The translations under genes were made by a program, and so were the position numbers. The notes under the pieces were generated by a model, which searched no databases, was not told the origin of the DNA, and worked only from the letters and a program-made list of their open reading frames with translations. From positions 1 through 60,486 of the forward strand of contig JAITGL010000045.1 in assembly GCA_031280645.1 (NCBI GenBank): a DNA stretch of 60,486 nucleotides. The letters are read 5' to 3'. Positions 7,678 to 16,152 of the stretch are shown here, one piece after another; position 1 is the first letter of the stretch; every line of letters starts with the position of its first letter. The stretch is from Tannerellaceae bacterium (GTDB lineage: Bacteria; Bacteroidota; Bacteroidia; Bacteroidales; Tannerellaceae).

Positions 7678-9237
7678 TTATAAATTAAATTCAATGTCAA
7701 AGTAGTCGCCGGCATCGCCCTCCGCCTCATCATAATTATTGTGCGCCAATTGTTTCCGGTATGCCAGGTATTCGCTTTTTTGATTGAGGCGATAAGCCTC
7801 GTCGAGCTTGTTAATGGCTGAGGCGGCGAAGCTTCCGTTACCTGTATTAGAGGCAAGGCGATGATATATTTGAGCTTGGGTATATAATATGTCCGCCTTG
7901 ATTTTAGGTTGATTGCCCACAAGGCGCAGGGCTTTTTCGGCATCTTCCAGACCGGCTTCAAGGTTCCCAAAGTTTAAGCTGCGGAGCTTACCGCGCAGAA
8001 AATATGGCTTGTAATACTGCGAATTGAGCTTAATGGCGTTGTCGTAATCCACTAAGGCTCCGCCCATATCATTCATGGCAGCCTTCACTTCGCCACGCGC
8101 GGCAAAGGTAAATGAGTGGGGCTCAAGCTGCAGCGAATAATCTAATGCGTTGAGAGCTTCCTGAAGCTTTGCGCCCCGCAGACGTTTATATGTAACCGTG
8201 TACTCATAAAGCAAATTGCCTATATAATAATATGTAAACGGATCGCGATGGTTCTTAGCTATCTCATTCAGCAGCGGATACGCTATACGGAAACACTGCA
8301 TGTCGCCATTTTTCGCCATACCTAAATCGGCCATGCTCAGCCCGTAATATAGCTTGTCTTCATCCCTGTTGGATATGCTGTAAGCTTTTTGGAAGTAGCG
8401 CGTACTTTTTTCGTAATCGCCTGCCGTATAAAATATTTCGCCCATAAGCGACAAGGCCACACTGTTCTGCGGATTACGCCTCAGCTCGGTTTGCGCCATG
8501 GCTACGGCGTTATCAAGCTTGTTGCGCTTGAAAGCCGCGCGGGCTTGTTTGATGTAACGGGTTACCAACGGATCTTTCGTCATATCGGCTAAGGGTATGT
8601 TTCGCGTGCCGTTCATTTGCAGGAGCTTAATGGAGGATACGGCAAAGTTCATATTTTGTCCGTACTTGAAGATCATGGTTGCGACTCCTACCACCTCGCC
8701 GTTAGCGTTAACAATGGGCGACCCGCTGCTGCCTTGCGAGAACGGGGCCGTTACCTGAATAAGGTATCCATGATCGCTGTGCCGCCTCACCGTCGCAACA
8801 TTTCCCTTAGAAAACGTCTGCTCAAAAATTCCGAAAGGCGTACTTATGTTGACAATATCGTCGCCCTGCATCGGCAGTCTTCCAGATAACCTTAGAGTGG
8901 GAAACGTTCGGCCGGAAGGCGCCTCAAGGCGGAACTTTACAAGATCGGCAGATGCGTTGAAGTCCGTAACGCTACGGACGCGCAGCTTCTCTCCGCTTTT
9001 CAATTTCACATCCGCGCGGAAGGCGTCTTCCAAAACGTGGAAGTTCGTTACGCAAAGCCCGTTGGAACCGATAATAAATCCGCTGCCGGCCCCAGTGTAT
9101 TTGCCGTCGGCATCATAAGTATAGATAGTGAATATCGAATTGGATATCTGCCTGATTTTTTGCGGCGTAAGGCTGGGCTGCTGCGCAAATGCAATCAGGG
9201 AAAGAAATGAAAGTAATAGGATTATTCGTGTCTTCAT
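7678..9237 (-). CDS. Secreted trypsin-like serine protease with TPR repeats
   Basis: The start at 9237 gives a 519-residue protein with a clean signal peptide (MKTRIILLLSFLSLIAFAQ). Residues 25-210 form a DegP/HtrA-like chymotrypsin fold with a complete triad: His67 (VTNFHVLED), Asp98 (SADLVKF) and Ser171 (QGSSGSPIV). No PDZ domain follows. About 230-519 are tetratricopeptide helices (for example GEIFYTAGDYEKSTRYFQKAY), which normally bind partner proteins. This protease-plus-TPR layout is common in Bacteroidota but of unknown function. The frame is open upstream of 9237, but that stretch does not look like protein. Confidence 0.85.
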   Translation of the reverse strand: MKTRIILLLSFLSLIAFAQQPSLTPQKIRQISNSIFTIYTYDADGKYTGAGSGFIIGSNGLCVTNFHVLEDAFRADVKLKSGEKLRVRSVTDFNASADLVKFRLEAPSGRTFPTLRLSGRLPMQGDDIVNISTPFGIFEQTFSKGNVATVRRHSDHGYLIQVTAPFSQGSSGSPIVNANGEVVGVATMIFKYGQNMNFAVSSIKLLQMNGTRNIPLADMTKDPLVTRYIKQARAAFKRNKLDNAVAMAQTELRRNPQNSVALSLMGEIFYTAGDYEKSTRYFQKAYSISNRDEDKLYYGLSMADLGMAKNGDMQCFRIAYPLLNEIAKNHRDPFTYYYIGNLLYEYTVTYKRLRGAKLQEALNALDYSLQLEPHSFTFAARGEVKAAMNDMGGALVDYDNAIKLNSQYYKPYFLRGKLRSLNFGNLEAGLEDAEKALRLVGNQPKIKADILYTQAQIYHRLASNTGNGSFAASAINKLDEAYRLNQKSEYLAYRKQLAHNNYDEAEGDAGDYFDIEFNL

Positions 9238-9268
9238 CCAACTAATATTTGATTCGATACAGATGCGG

Positions 9269-9276
9269 CAAAGGTA
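9269..9276 (-). promoter_or_regulatory. Candidate Bacteroidota -7 element for the protease gene
   Basis: On the minus strand this reads TACCTTTG, matching TAnnTTTG, and lies 32 bp upstream of the start at 9237. The -33 position is only a weak match (ATTG). Confidence 0.45.
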
Positions 9277-9415
9277 ATTAAAAAACAACTTCATGCAATA
9301 GCGCAACGTTTTTTGCCCAGCCCCACTTCTCCGCTCAAATATTATACATATAATAATGTATAGGAAAACCGCCCGCCCTCGCCTCGCAACATAGCATCTC
9401 CAACGCAAAATTTCA

Positions 9416-9423
9416 TACATTTG
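9416..9423 (+). promoter_or_regulatory. Candidate -7 element for the methyltransferase gene
   Basis: TACATTTG matches TAnnTTTG, 20 bp before the ATG at 9443. No clear -33 TTTG is visible. Confidence 0.45.
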
Positions 9424-9442
9424 CCCTCCGAAAAATTACACG

Positions 9443-10216
9443 ATGAGAAACATACTCGCACACAGGCCCTTCATCCCCGGCCTCATCTCTTACCGGCGAT
9501 TGCTGCATCGAAAAGGATTTGGCATCCATTCGCCGTTTGTTTTCGACCTTGCCACAAAGGTTATAGGCGAGCGATACCCGTTTTACTGCTTTGGCGAGAT
9601 CGAAGGCCTCCGCCGCAAATTCCTGTCAGACGATACCAGGCTGGCATCCACCGCCAAACAACGCCGCGCACGCACCGTCGCACGCCTTGTTGCCAACGAA
9701 GGAATCCGCCCGCGGAAAGGAGAGCTGCTCTTCAGGCTCGTTAATTTCCTAAAGCCGCAAACGGTGCTGCAAGTTGGCTCTACCGTTGGGTTTTCAACCC
9801 TTTACCTGTCGTCGTACAGTCCAGACGTAAAATGCGTATCTATTGAAAAGCCGTCGGAGTACGCCGCTGTATCGCAGCGAGTTTATGCCGGAGCGCGCAA
9901 CGCCGTCGAACATCATGTGGGAGACTATGAACAAATCTTGCCCGCAGTATTGAAAACCCTTGGACGCGTCGACTTCGTATACTTCAACCTCTGGCGCGAG
10001 CCCAACCCATCCGAACTCTTCGACATCTGCATGGAATATCGCACCAGGCAATCGGCCTTCGTATTCGAGGGCATTTGCCGCAACCGCCGCATGCACAAGC
10101 TGTGGAAGCAGATCAGGGAAAACCAGCATGTTACGGCAACGATCGACCTCCTCTCCATCGGAATCGCGTTCGTAGACCCCAACCTTTTCAAGCATAATTA
10201 CAGAACTTGTTTTTAA
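9443..10216 (+). CDS. Class I SAM-dependent methyltransferase (O-methyltransferase-like)
   Basis: The 257-residue protein has a basic N-terminal extension (SYRRLLHRKGFGIHSPFVFDLATKVI) that recurs in a Bacteroidota-specific methyltransferase-like family. The SAM-binding fold follows: motif I at VLQVGSTVGFSTLYLSSYSP, the acidic end of strand 2 at CVSIEKP, and later strands at VDFVYFNLW and SAFVFEGI. The glycine-rich loop is degenerate (VGSTVG rather than GxGxG), so activity is not certain. The cobalamin adenosyltransferase gene starts 11 bp downstream, suggesting co-transcription without an obvious shared pathway. Confidence 0.75.
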   Translation: MRNILAHRPFIPGLISYRRLLHRKGFGIHSPFVFDLATKVIGERYPFYCFGEIEGLRRKFLSDDTRLASTAKQRRARTVARLVANEGIRPRKGELLFRLVNFLKPQTVLQVGSTVGFSTLYLSSYSPDVKCVSIEKPSEYAAVSQRVYAGARNAVEHHVGDYEQILPAVLKTLGRVDFVYFNLWREPNPSELFDICMEYRTRQSAFVFEGICRNRRMHKLWKQIRENQHVTATIDLLSIGIAFVDPNLFKHNYRTCF

Positions 10217-10227
10217 CGCCTCAGCAA

Positions 10228-10779
10228 ATGAAACACAGCAAAATATACACCCGCGGCGGCGACGGCGGAACCACCTCCCTCGCCGGAGGCCCCCGCCTCC
10301 CAAAGAGCGCCCTGCGAATAGAAGCCTACGGCTCGATAGACGAGCTGAACTCCTTTACAGGCCTCCTCGCCGCCGAAACCGACAGCCCTCGCGACGCCTC
10401 ATTCCTGCACGACGTTCAGCGCGCCCTCTTCACTCTCGGCTCATGGCTCGCCGTTGATCCCGCGTCGGAATACAGAAGCGCCATACGGCTATCGCCGGAA
10501 ATCCTGACGCAATTGGAAGACGAAATAGACCTTATCGACAATTCTCTTCCACGCCTCAAAAGCTTCGTGCTGCCCGGCGGAAACCGTTCGGCCGCAACCG
10601 CTCACGTATGCCGAACCGTATGCCGACGCGCCGAACGCATCATATGCCGGCTGTTTGAAACAGAAGAATCCAACGCTCTTGTAAGCGCTTACATCAACCG
10701 CCTGTCGGATTATTTTTTCGTTTTTGCACGTCAAGAATGTTTGAAAAATAAAGGCGGCGAATTATTCTGGGAGCAATAA
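10228..10779 (+). CDS. Cob(I)alamin adenosyltransferase, PduO/MMAB type
   Basis: This enzyme transfers the 5'-deoxyadenosyl group of ATP to cob(I)alamin, making coenzyme B12. The ATG at 10228 gives 183 residues and places the ATP loop YTRGGDGGTTS at the N-terminus, as in the family. Other diagnostic motifs are RIEAYGSIDELNS, FVLPGGNRSAATAHVCRTVCRRAER and NRLSDYFFVFAR. The frame extends a few codons upstream into the end of the methyltransferase gene, but those residues precede the conserved start. A CobD-like aminotransferase is encoded near the other end of the window. Confidence 0.93.
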   Translation: MKHSKIYTRGGDGGTTSLAGGPRLPKSALRIEAYGSIDELNSFTGLLAAETDSPRDASFLHDVQRALFTLGSWLAVDPASEYRSAIRLSPEILTQLEDEIDLIDNSLPRLKSFVLPGGNRSAATAHVCRTVCRRAERIICRLFETEESNALVSAYINRLSDYFFVFARQECLKNKGGELFWEQ

Positions 10780-10780
10780 G

Positions 10781-10812
10781 CTTGGAAAAATCAATTGTAT
10801 CAATTAAATTTG
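10781..10812 (+). promoter_or_regulatory. Promoter of the DUF2795 gene
   Basis: CTTG at 10781 (one off TTTG) is followed after 20 bp by TAAATTTG at 10805-10812, a perfect TAnnTTTG element. The gene starts 54 bp downstream. Confidence 0.55.
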
Positions 10813-10866
10813 CGACCAATTTCAAAAACAAGTAAAAACAAGTAGGTCACTTTTAAAATCATAATC

Positions 10867-11088
10867 ATGTATTGGACATTAGAATTAGCCTCTAAATTAG
10901 AAGACGCTCCCTGGCCCGCAACGCGGGAGGAGCTAATCGACTACGCGCAGCGCTCAGGAGCTCCGCTTGAAGTAATTGAAAACTTGCAGGAGATGGAAGA
11001 CGAAGGCGAAATATACGAATGTATGGAAGATATCTGGCCTGACTATCCCAGCAAAGAAGACTTTTTCTTTAACGAGGAAGAGTATTGA
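10867..11088 (+). CDS. Small DUF2795-family protein
   Basis: The protein has 73 residues and is very acidic. The pattern WPATREELIDYAQRSGAPLEVIENLQEM matches the DUF2795 helical fold (a short domain of unknown function), followed by an acidic tail ending in FFFNEEEY. In Bacteroidota it is a conserved stand-alone small protein. It has its own promoter (10781-10812) and a strong terminator (11138-11172), so it is probably monocistronic. No molecular function is known to me. Confidence 0.8.
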   Translation: MYWTLELASKLEDAPWPATREELIDYAQRSGAPLEVIENLQEMEDEGEIYECMEDIWPDYPSKEDFFFNEEEY

Positions 11089-11137
11089 CCTGTTTTGGTT
11101 TAGTTTTTTCATAGTTGGTATTGTTTAACTGTTGTAT

Positions 11138-11172
11138 CGCCGGGCGGCCCACACCGTCCGGCGTATTTTTTT
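11138..11172 (+). terminator. Rho-independent terminator after the DUF2795 gene
   Basis: A 10-bp stem CGCCGGGCGG / CCGTCCGGCG (one G-T pair) with a 6-base loop is followed by TATTTTTTT. Confidence 0.85.
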
Positions 11173-11202
11173 GCAGCGCCGCCATATAACGGCTTGTGAT
11201 AC

Positions 11203-11233
11203 AAAAAAAGCCGCCGAACCTAAGTCCGACGGC
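11203..11233 (-). terminator. Rho-independent terminator after the DUF6261 gene
   Basis: On the minus strand, GCCGTCGGA and TTCGGCGGC pair around a short loop (with wobble pairs) and lead into TTTTTTT. It lies 48 bp past the stop of the DUF6261 gene. Confidence 0.75.
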
Positions 11234-11280
11234 CACGAGATGTAACTCCTAATATATTACTACGGTTATTCAAATTGCAT

Positions 11281-12204
11281 TTAACGCTCGCCCACTGCCG
11301 GCGGATCCAACTCATCGGGGTTAATGGGAGGAATAGTAGTGTCGGGATTCTGGGGCGGAGTTGGAGGCGCCGGCGGAAGAGTATTATCGGGGTTTTGAGG
11401 ATCGGTTGGAGGCGCCGGCGGAGTTGGAGGCTTGGGTTTCTGATCGTCGCCCGGCTTGCCCGAACGCTTGTGCCCGCGCTGGGCAAGCATGGCTTGCAGT
11501 TTCGCAACCAAACCGTTAACCCGCATGGCTATACGTAAGAGGGTTTCTTTTACCGAGGCCGTTTTTGAAGTCATTTCGTTATAATCGTACACCGTATTAA
11601 CGGCTTCGAGAAACCTTACAAGGCTATGATCGGCATCCTTGCGAACATCGGCGCGCTTGCCAAGAGCCTCTAATTCTTCAACGGTGTGCAGGCGCTGAAT
11701 GTACAGGGTATCCACCTTTGTATTGGTAGCGGTAAGATCAACAAGCATTTCCGAAAGGCCGGGAAGCAACGCTATGGCCTGTACGTTAGAAGCATCCTGA
11801 AATTCGGTAAGGAAATTGGAGATAAAAGAGGTTTCGCCGAAAATAGTGCGCTTATCCGATGTACTGTATGGCTTCATTGCGAAAATCAGCTTTTGGGCCG
11901 CATGCCTGCGATCGGGGTCTACGCCTTTTGAATAGTACTTCAGAAGCCTGCGCACCTCGCGGAATATTTTATCGCGGAGGTGATCTTCGTCTGTAATCTC
12001 TCGCGTTTCGGGGGAAGCTTTTGATAATTTAAACAATAATGTTTCGTGATAAATTACCGCCTCATAACTGGCCCATGCCGGCGCTAACTCGGCAATGCTT
12101 TCAGCATCTGCCTTAATCTCCTTAACCATCGTTACGCCGAAACCTTCATGTTCGCCTTCGCGTAGCTTAATTAAAAACTGTGATATATGAGTATTTAAAA
12201 ACAT
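11281..12204 (-). CDS. DUF6261-family protein with proline-rich tail
   Basis: The 307-residue protein has no signal peptide. Residues 1-245 are mainly helical and match the style of DUF6261, a family I know almost only from Bacteroidales (recognisable stretches include FLIKLREGEHEGFGVTMV and ETSFISNFLTEF). Residues 248-307 are a low-complexity tail of Pro-Pro-Thr, Pro-Gln-Asn-Pro-Asp units, in effect two copies of one block. The function is unknown. It has a strong promoter at 12233-12263, and the divergent stretch beyond holds palindromic array A. Such genes occur in many copies in related genomes. Confidence 0.75.
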   Translation of the reverse strand: MFLNTHISQFLIKLREGEHEGFGVTMVKEIKADAESIAELAPAWASYEAVIYHETLLFKLSKASPETREITDEDHLRDKIFREVRRLLKYYSKGVDPDRRHAAQKLIFAMKPYSTSDKRTIFGETSFISNFLTEFQDASNVQAIALLPGLSEMLVDLTATNTKVDTLYIQRLHTVEELEALGKRADVRKDADHSLVRFLEAVNTVYDYNEMTSKTASVKETLLRIAMRVNGLVAKLQAMLAQRGHKRSGKPGDDQKPKPPTPPAPPTDPQNPDNTLPPAPPTPPQNPDTTIPPINPDELDPPAVGER

Positions 12205-12232
12205 TGTTATTGTTCATTGCAGTTTATGGGCG

Positions 12233-12263
12233 CAAAGATACAAGCATTTTATATATGTCCAAA
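12233..12263 (-). promoter_or_regulatory. Promoter of the DUF6261 gene
   Basis: On the minus strand TTTG (12263-12260), a 19-bp spacer and TATCTTTG (12240-12233) form a perfect Bacteroidota promoter, 28 bp before the start codon. Confidence 0.8.
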
Positions 12264-12361
12264 TTTTTAAGGCATTTTTTTTTGCCTGAAATCATCCCCC
12301 GCAAACGTATTATCAATTTCTATATCGGTAGACGTGTTCTAAATACTTTACTGTTAGCCCC

Positions 12362-13040
12362 TACGCTTATAGATATCCATCCAAAAAATATTTTCCTGCT
12401 CCCTGTATATGTACATAACGCTATAAAAACCCATTACCGGCTCCTGCATATATATATAAGCCCCGAAAAAACTCAACATCCAATACCATGTTTACCGATA
12501 ACGCTATAAAAACATCCTGGAGATCTCTATGTTTGTAGAAAGCATTACGAAAAAGACAGGCCTGTTCCTACGCTTGTAGAAACTCCTGCGAAAACATTTA
12601 CGGATTTCTACGCTTGTAGAAACCTCTACGAAAATGTTGGGAAGGTTTCTACGCTTGTAGAAACTCCTGCGAAAAAAATCGCGGATTTCTACGCTTGTAG
12701 AAACTCCTACGAAGAAATTTACGGATTTCTACGCTTGTAGAAACCTCTACGAAAATGTTGGGAAGGTTTCTACGTTTGTAGAAACTCCTACGAAAAAAAT
12801 CGCGGATTTCTACGTTTGTAGAAACTCCTACGAAAATGTTGGGAAGGTTTCTACGCTTGTAGAAACTCCTACGAAAAAAATCGCGATTTTCTACGTTTGT
12901 AGAAACTCCTACGAAAATGTTGGGAAGGTTTCTACAAGCGTAGAAACTCCTACGAAAAAAATCACGGATTTCTACAAGCGTAGAAATTCCCGCGAAGAAA
13001 TTCCGGCATTTCATACGGGCGTAGAAACTGCCGGGCGTTT
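12362..13040. repeat. Array A: 40-41 bp tandem palindromic repeats
   Basis: The core TTCTACGCTTGTAGAA (stem TTCTAC/GTAGAA, 4-base centre) recurs at 12526, 12566, 12606, 12647, 12687, 12727, 12768, 12808, 12849, 12889, 12930, 12970 and 13010, always 40 or 41 bp apart. Linkers alternate between a TGTTGGGAAGG type and an ATCGCGGA type, giving an 81-bp higher-order unit. In the copies at 12930 and 12970 the 4-base centre is reversed (AAGC instead of GCTT). Decayed copies seem to continue leftward to 12362 in the same phase. The array fills the divergent region between the DUF6261 gene and dsbD. Its minus strand is open for 135 codons, which I take as incidental. Confidence 0.9.
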
Positions 13041-13186
13041 TTACCGCTTCCGGCAATCCCCCACATATCCCCCAAAAACATTACCCGGCCGTTAACCGGC
13101 TTTTGTATACGCCTGCCGCAATAAATATCAAGGGCAAGCGTGGCCACGGGATGCCTGCCCCACCCTTCTTTACGCCCGCCGCGGCG

Positions 13187-13217
13187 TTTCGGATTCATGA
13201 ATTACAAATTATCTTTG
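13187..13217 (+). promoter_or_regulatory. Promoter of the dsbD-like gene
   Basis: TTTC at 13187 (one off TTTG), a 19-bp spacer and TATCTTTG at 13210-13217 precede the ATG at 13235 by 17 bp. Confidence 0.7.
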
Positions 13218-13234
13218 CGGAAATTTTATTCAAG

Positions 13235-15289
13235 ATGAGAACAATATTTTCCATTATACTCGGAGGGTTTATCCTCTTCCAGGCAAACGGACAGATTTTC
13301 GACCCCGTGCGCTGGAATATTACCGCCGAAGAAGCCGGGCATGGCGAGATTGTACTGTTGTTTACGGCTGCAATTGATCGTGGATGGCATGTGTATGGCC
13401 TCGACCTGCCGGCGGGAGGTCCGGTGCCTACCTCGGTTACGTTTGAAACGCTGCAAGGAGCCGCGGCTGTTGGTAAGCCTGCGGCGACGCCGGAAGCCAA
13501 TTTGCATTTCGACGATATGTTCAACATGGAGGTTGGATTACATTCCGGCGCCGTTACATTCCGGCAGAAGCTGCGGATAACCAATCCCGGCGCCTTTCGC
13601 ATTGCCGGCGAAATTGAATACATGGCTTGCGACGACGAGCGCTGCCTGCCTCCCGCTCGCGAAGCGTTTTCGTTTGACAATACCCATTTCCCCAGGATGG
13701 CCATGGGCGGTTCCGGCGAGGCTTTTGTCGACAGCGCGCCGCCGGCCTCGGATTCCGGCGCGGCAGTAGAGGATGCTTCGGCCTCGCCGCAAGCTTTGCC
13801 GGTAACGGTTAAGCCGGTTGCCTTGCCCGCCCATCATTCTCCCGCCGAGGCAGATACCTGGAAGCCGGTTATCAGCGAGCTTCGCGAGCTGGGCGACGAG
13901 GGTTTGCAGGCGGCCGACAGTTCGCTTCTGCACATTTTTCTCGCCGGACTGGCCGGCGGGGCTATCGCTCTGCTCACTCCATGCGTCTGGCCGATGGTGC
14001 CGATGACGGTTAGCTTCTTCCTGAAGCGTTCGGGGAGCCGGCGGAGGGCTGTTCGCGACGCCTTGCTTTTCGGGGCTTCCATCATTATTATATATGTAGG
14101 GATGGGGCTTGCCATTACGCTGGCGCTGGGGGCTAATGCTCTTAACGATATGGCTACCAATATGCTGAACGTTGTGTTTGGGCTCCTCCTTACGGTGTTT
14201 GCGGCCTCGTTCCTTGGGGCTTTCGAGCTAACGCTTCCATCGTCGTGGACAACGAAAATGGACCGCCGGGCCGATGGGGCTACGGGTTGGCTCAGCATGT
14301 TTTTCATGGCTTTTACGCTTGCCCTCGTGTCGTTTTCGTGTACGGGCCCTATCATCGGGACGCTGCTTGTACAGGCTGCAACCATGGGTGGAATTGGTAA
14401 GCCTGCGATGGGAATGCTGGGGTTCTCGGCGGCCCTTGCGGCTCCGTTCGCGCTGTTCGCGCTGTTCCCTGATATGCTTCAAAAGATGCCGAAGTCGGGC
14501 GGATGGATGAATGTTGTGAAGGTTACGCTTGGGTTCCTCGAACTGGCTTTGGCGTTGAAGTTCTTCTCGGTAGCCGACCTTGCATACGGTTGGGGGCTGC
14601 TTGACAGGGAGGTATTTTTGTCGCTGTGGATTGTAATATTTGTATTGCTGGGCATGTATCTTTTAGGCAAACTTCGTTTGGGGCATGATGAATGCGTTAA
14701 GCCTGTGGGGGCCTTTCGGTTGTTTACGGCCATAGCGTCGTTAGCCTTTGCGGCGTATATGGCGCCGGGCTTGTGGGGCGCTCCGCTGAAAGCTATAAGC
14801 GCGTTTTCTCCACCGCTTTACACACAGGATTTCAATTTATTTGAGAACGAGGTTCACGCGGCTTTCGACGATTACGACAGCGGTATGGCGAAGGCCCGCG
14901 CGGTTCGCAAGCCTGTTGCCGTTGATTTTTCGGGCTTCGGATGCGTTAATTGCCGCCGTATGGAAGCTTCGGTGTGGACAGACCCGCAGGTAAAAGACCT
15001 GCTCGAAAAAGAATACATATTGATAACGCTTTTTGTAGACGATAAAACTCGTTTGCCGGAGCCGGTAAAGGTTGTTGAGAACGGCCGCGAGCGCGTATTG
15101 CGAACCGTGGGCGACAAGTGGAGCTACCTCCAGAGAAGCAAATTCGGAGCTAACGCCCAACCGTTCTATGTTTTACTTAACGCCGAAGGAGATCCGCTCG
15201 CACCCTCTTACGCTTTCAGCGATAACGTTGCAGCCTTCCGCTCGTTCTTAATCGGCGGACTTAATATCTATAAATCTCAACAGCAATGA
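13235..15289 (+). CDS. DsbD-family protein-disulfide reductase
   Basis: This inner-membrane protein passes reducing power from cytoplasmic thioredoxin to periplasmic thiol proteins. The start at 13235 gives 684 residues with a signal peptide and follows a good promoter; the frame upstream runs into intergenic DNA. The N-terminal periplasmic domain has the Cys pair in CDDERCLPP. Several membrane helices follow, with the family motifs LLTPCVWPMVPMTV and SFSCTGPIIGTLL. The C-terminal thioredoxin-like domain has the active site GCVNCRRME. The stop overlaps the start of mazG (ATGA), so the two are translationally coupled. Confidence 0.9.
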   Translation: MRTIFSIILGGFILFQANGQIFDPVRWNITAEEAGHGEIVLLFTAAIDRGWHVYGLDLPAGGPVPTSVTFETLQGAAAVGKPAATPEANLHFDDMFNMEVGLHSGAVTFRQKLRITNPGAFRIAGEIEYMACDDERCLPPAREAFSFDNTHFPRMAMGGSGEAFVDSAPPASDSGAAVEDASASPQALPVTVKPVALPAHHSPAEADTWKPVISELRELGDEGLQAADSSLLHIFLAGLAGGAIALLTPCVWPMVPMTVSFFLKRSGSRRRAVRDALLFGASIIIIYVGMGLAITLALGANALNDMATNMLNVVFGLLLTVFAASFLGAFELTLPSSWTTKMDRRADGATGWLSMFFMAFTLALVSFSCTGPIIGTLLVQAATMGGIGKPAMGMLGFSAALAAPFALFALFPDMLQKMPKSGGWMNVVKVTLGFLELALALKFFSVADLAYGWGLLDREVFLSLWIVIFVLLGMYLLGKLRLGHDECVKPVGAFRLFTAIASLAFAAYMAPGLWGAPLKAISAFSPPLYTQDFNLFENEVHAAFDDYDSGMAKARAVRKPVAVDFSGFGCVNCRRMEASVWTDPQVKDLLEKEYILITLFVDDKTRLPEPVKVVENGRERVLRTVGDKWSYLQRSKFGANAQPFYVLLNAEGDPLAPSYAFSDNVAAFRSFLIGGLNIYKSQQQ

Positions 15290-16068
15290 ATACCCGCCAG
15301 GAAAAACTCGAGGCCTTCGGCAGGCTCCTCGACGTGATGGACGAACTTCGCGAGAAATGCCCGTGGGACAGGAAGCAAACCTACGAAAGCCTGCGCCCCA
15401 ACACAATAGAAGAAACATACGAATTGTGCGACGCTCTGCTCCTCCACAACGAGCAGGGCATTGCCGGCGAACTTGGCGACCTCCTCCTGCATATCATATT
15501 TTACGCAAAAATCGGCGAGGAGAGCAACTCATTCAACATAGCCACCGTATGCGATCGTATTTGCCGTAAACTTATCTACCGCCACCCCCACGTATTTGGC
15601 CACACTGAGGCCGAAACAAGTAAGGCCGTCGAACAAAACTGGGAGGCGCTAAAGCTGCGCGAGAAGGGAGGAAACCGCACTGTGCTCGAAGGGGTTCCGG
15701 CGTCGCTACCATCGCTCGTAAAAGCCCACCGCATACAAGACAAGGCCCGCAACGCCGGATTCGACTGGACGGAACGCTCGCAAGTATGGGACAAGGTTGC
15801 CGAGGAAATTGCCGAACTCCGTACCGAAATAGAATCCATGGATACATCCGCGATGGAAGCCGAGTTCGGCGACCTTTTCTTCAGCCTGATCAATGCCGCC
15901 CGCCTATACAAGATCAACCCCGACAACGCTCTCGAACGCACCAATCAAAAGTTTATCGCCCGCTTCAATTATTTGGAATCGAAGGCCACATCTGCCGGCC
16001 GCTCGCTTCGCGACATGACGCTGGCCGAGATGGAAGACTTGTGGAACGAGGCCAAAAAACTTGAGTAG
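15286..16068 (+). CDS. mazG: Nucleoside triphosphate pyrophosphohydrolase MazG
   Basis: The enzyme hydrolyses NTPs to NMP and pyrophosphate, cleaning the nucleotide pool. The 260-residue length is that of two-domain MazG. The first domain has CPWDRKQTYESL, the metal-binding EETYELCDALL and GELGDLLLHIIFYAKI. The second has KVAEEIAELRTEI and EAEFGDLFFSLINAARL. The start codon overlaps the dsbD stop by 4 bp. The erythromycin-esterase-like gene follows after a spacer of about 84 bp and may be on the same transcript. Confidence 0.94.
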   Translation: MNTRQEKLEAFGRLLDVMDELREKCPWDRKQTYESLRPNTIEETYELCDALLLHNEQGIAGELGDLLLHIIFYAKIGEESNSFNIATVCDRICRKLIYRHPHVFGHTEAETSKAVEQNWEALKLREKGGNRTVLEGVPASLPSLVKAHRIQDKARNAGFDWTERSQVWDKVAEEIAELRTEIESMDTSAMEAEFGDLFFSLINAARLYKINPDNALERTNQKFIARFNYLESKATSAGRSLRDMTLAEMEDLWNEAKKLE

Positions 16069-16152
16069 GCAACGGGGTTGCAACCGCGCAGGGCCGGTAT
16101 CGCCCCGGGCGCAGAGATTGCATCCATATCAAAACATTACATATATATACAG

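Noticed and set aside
12649..13056. Minus-strand protein of 135 residues with repeats in array A
   Set aside because: It is made entirely of the array, has no promoter or start context, and the 40-41 bp step only stays open because the palindromes lack stops.
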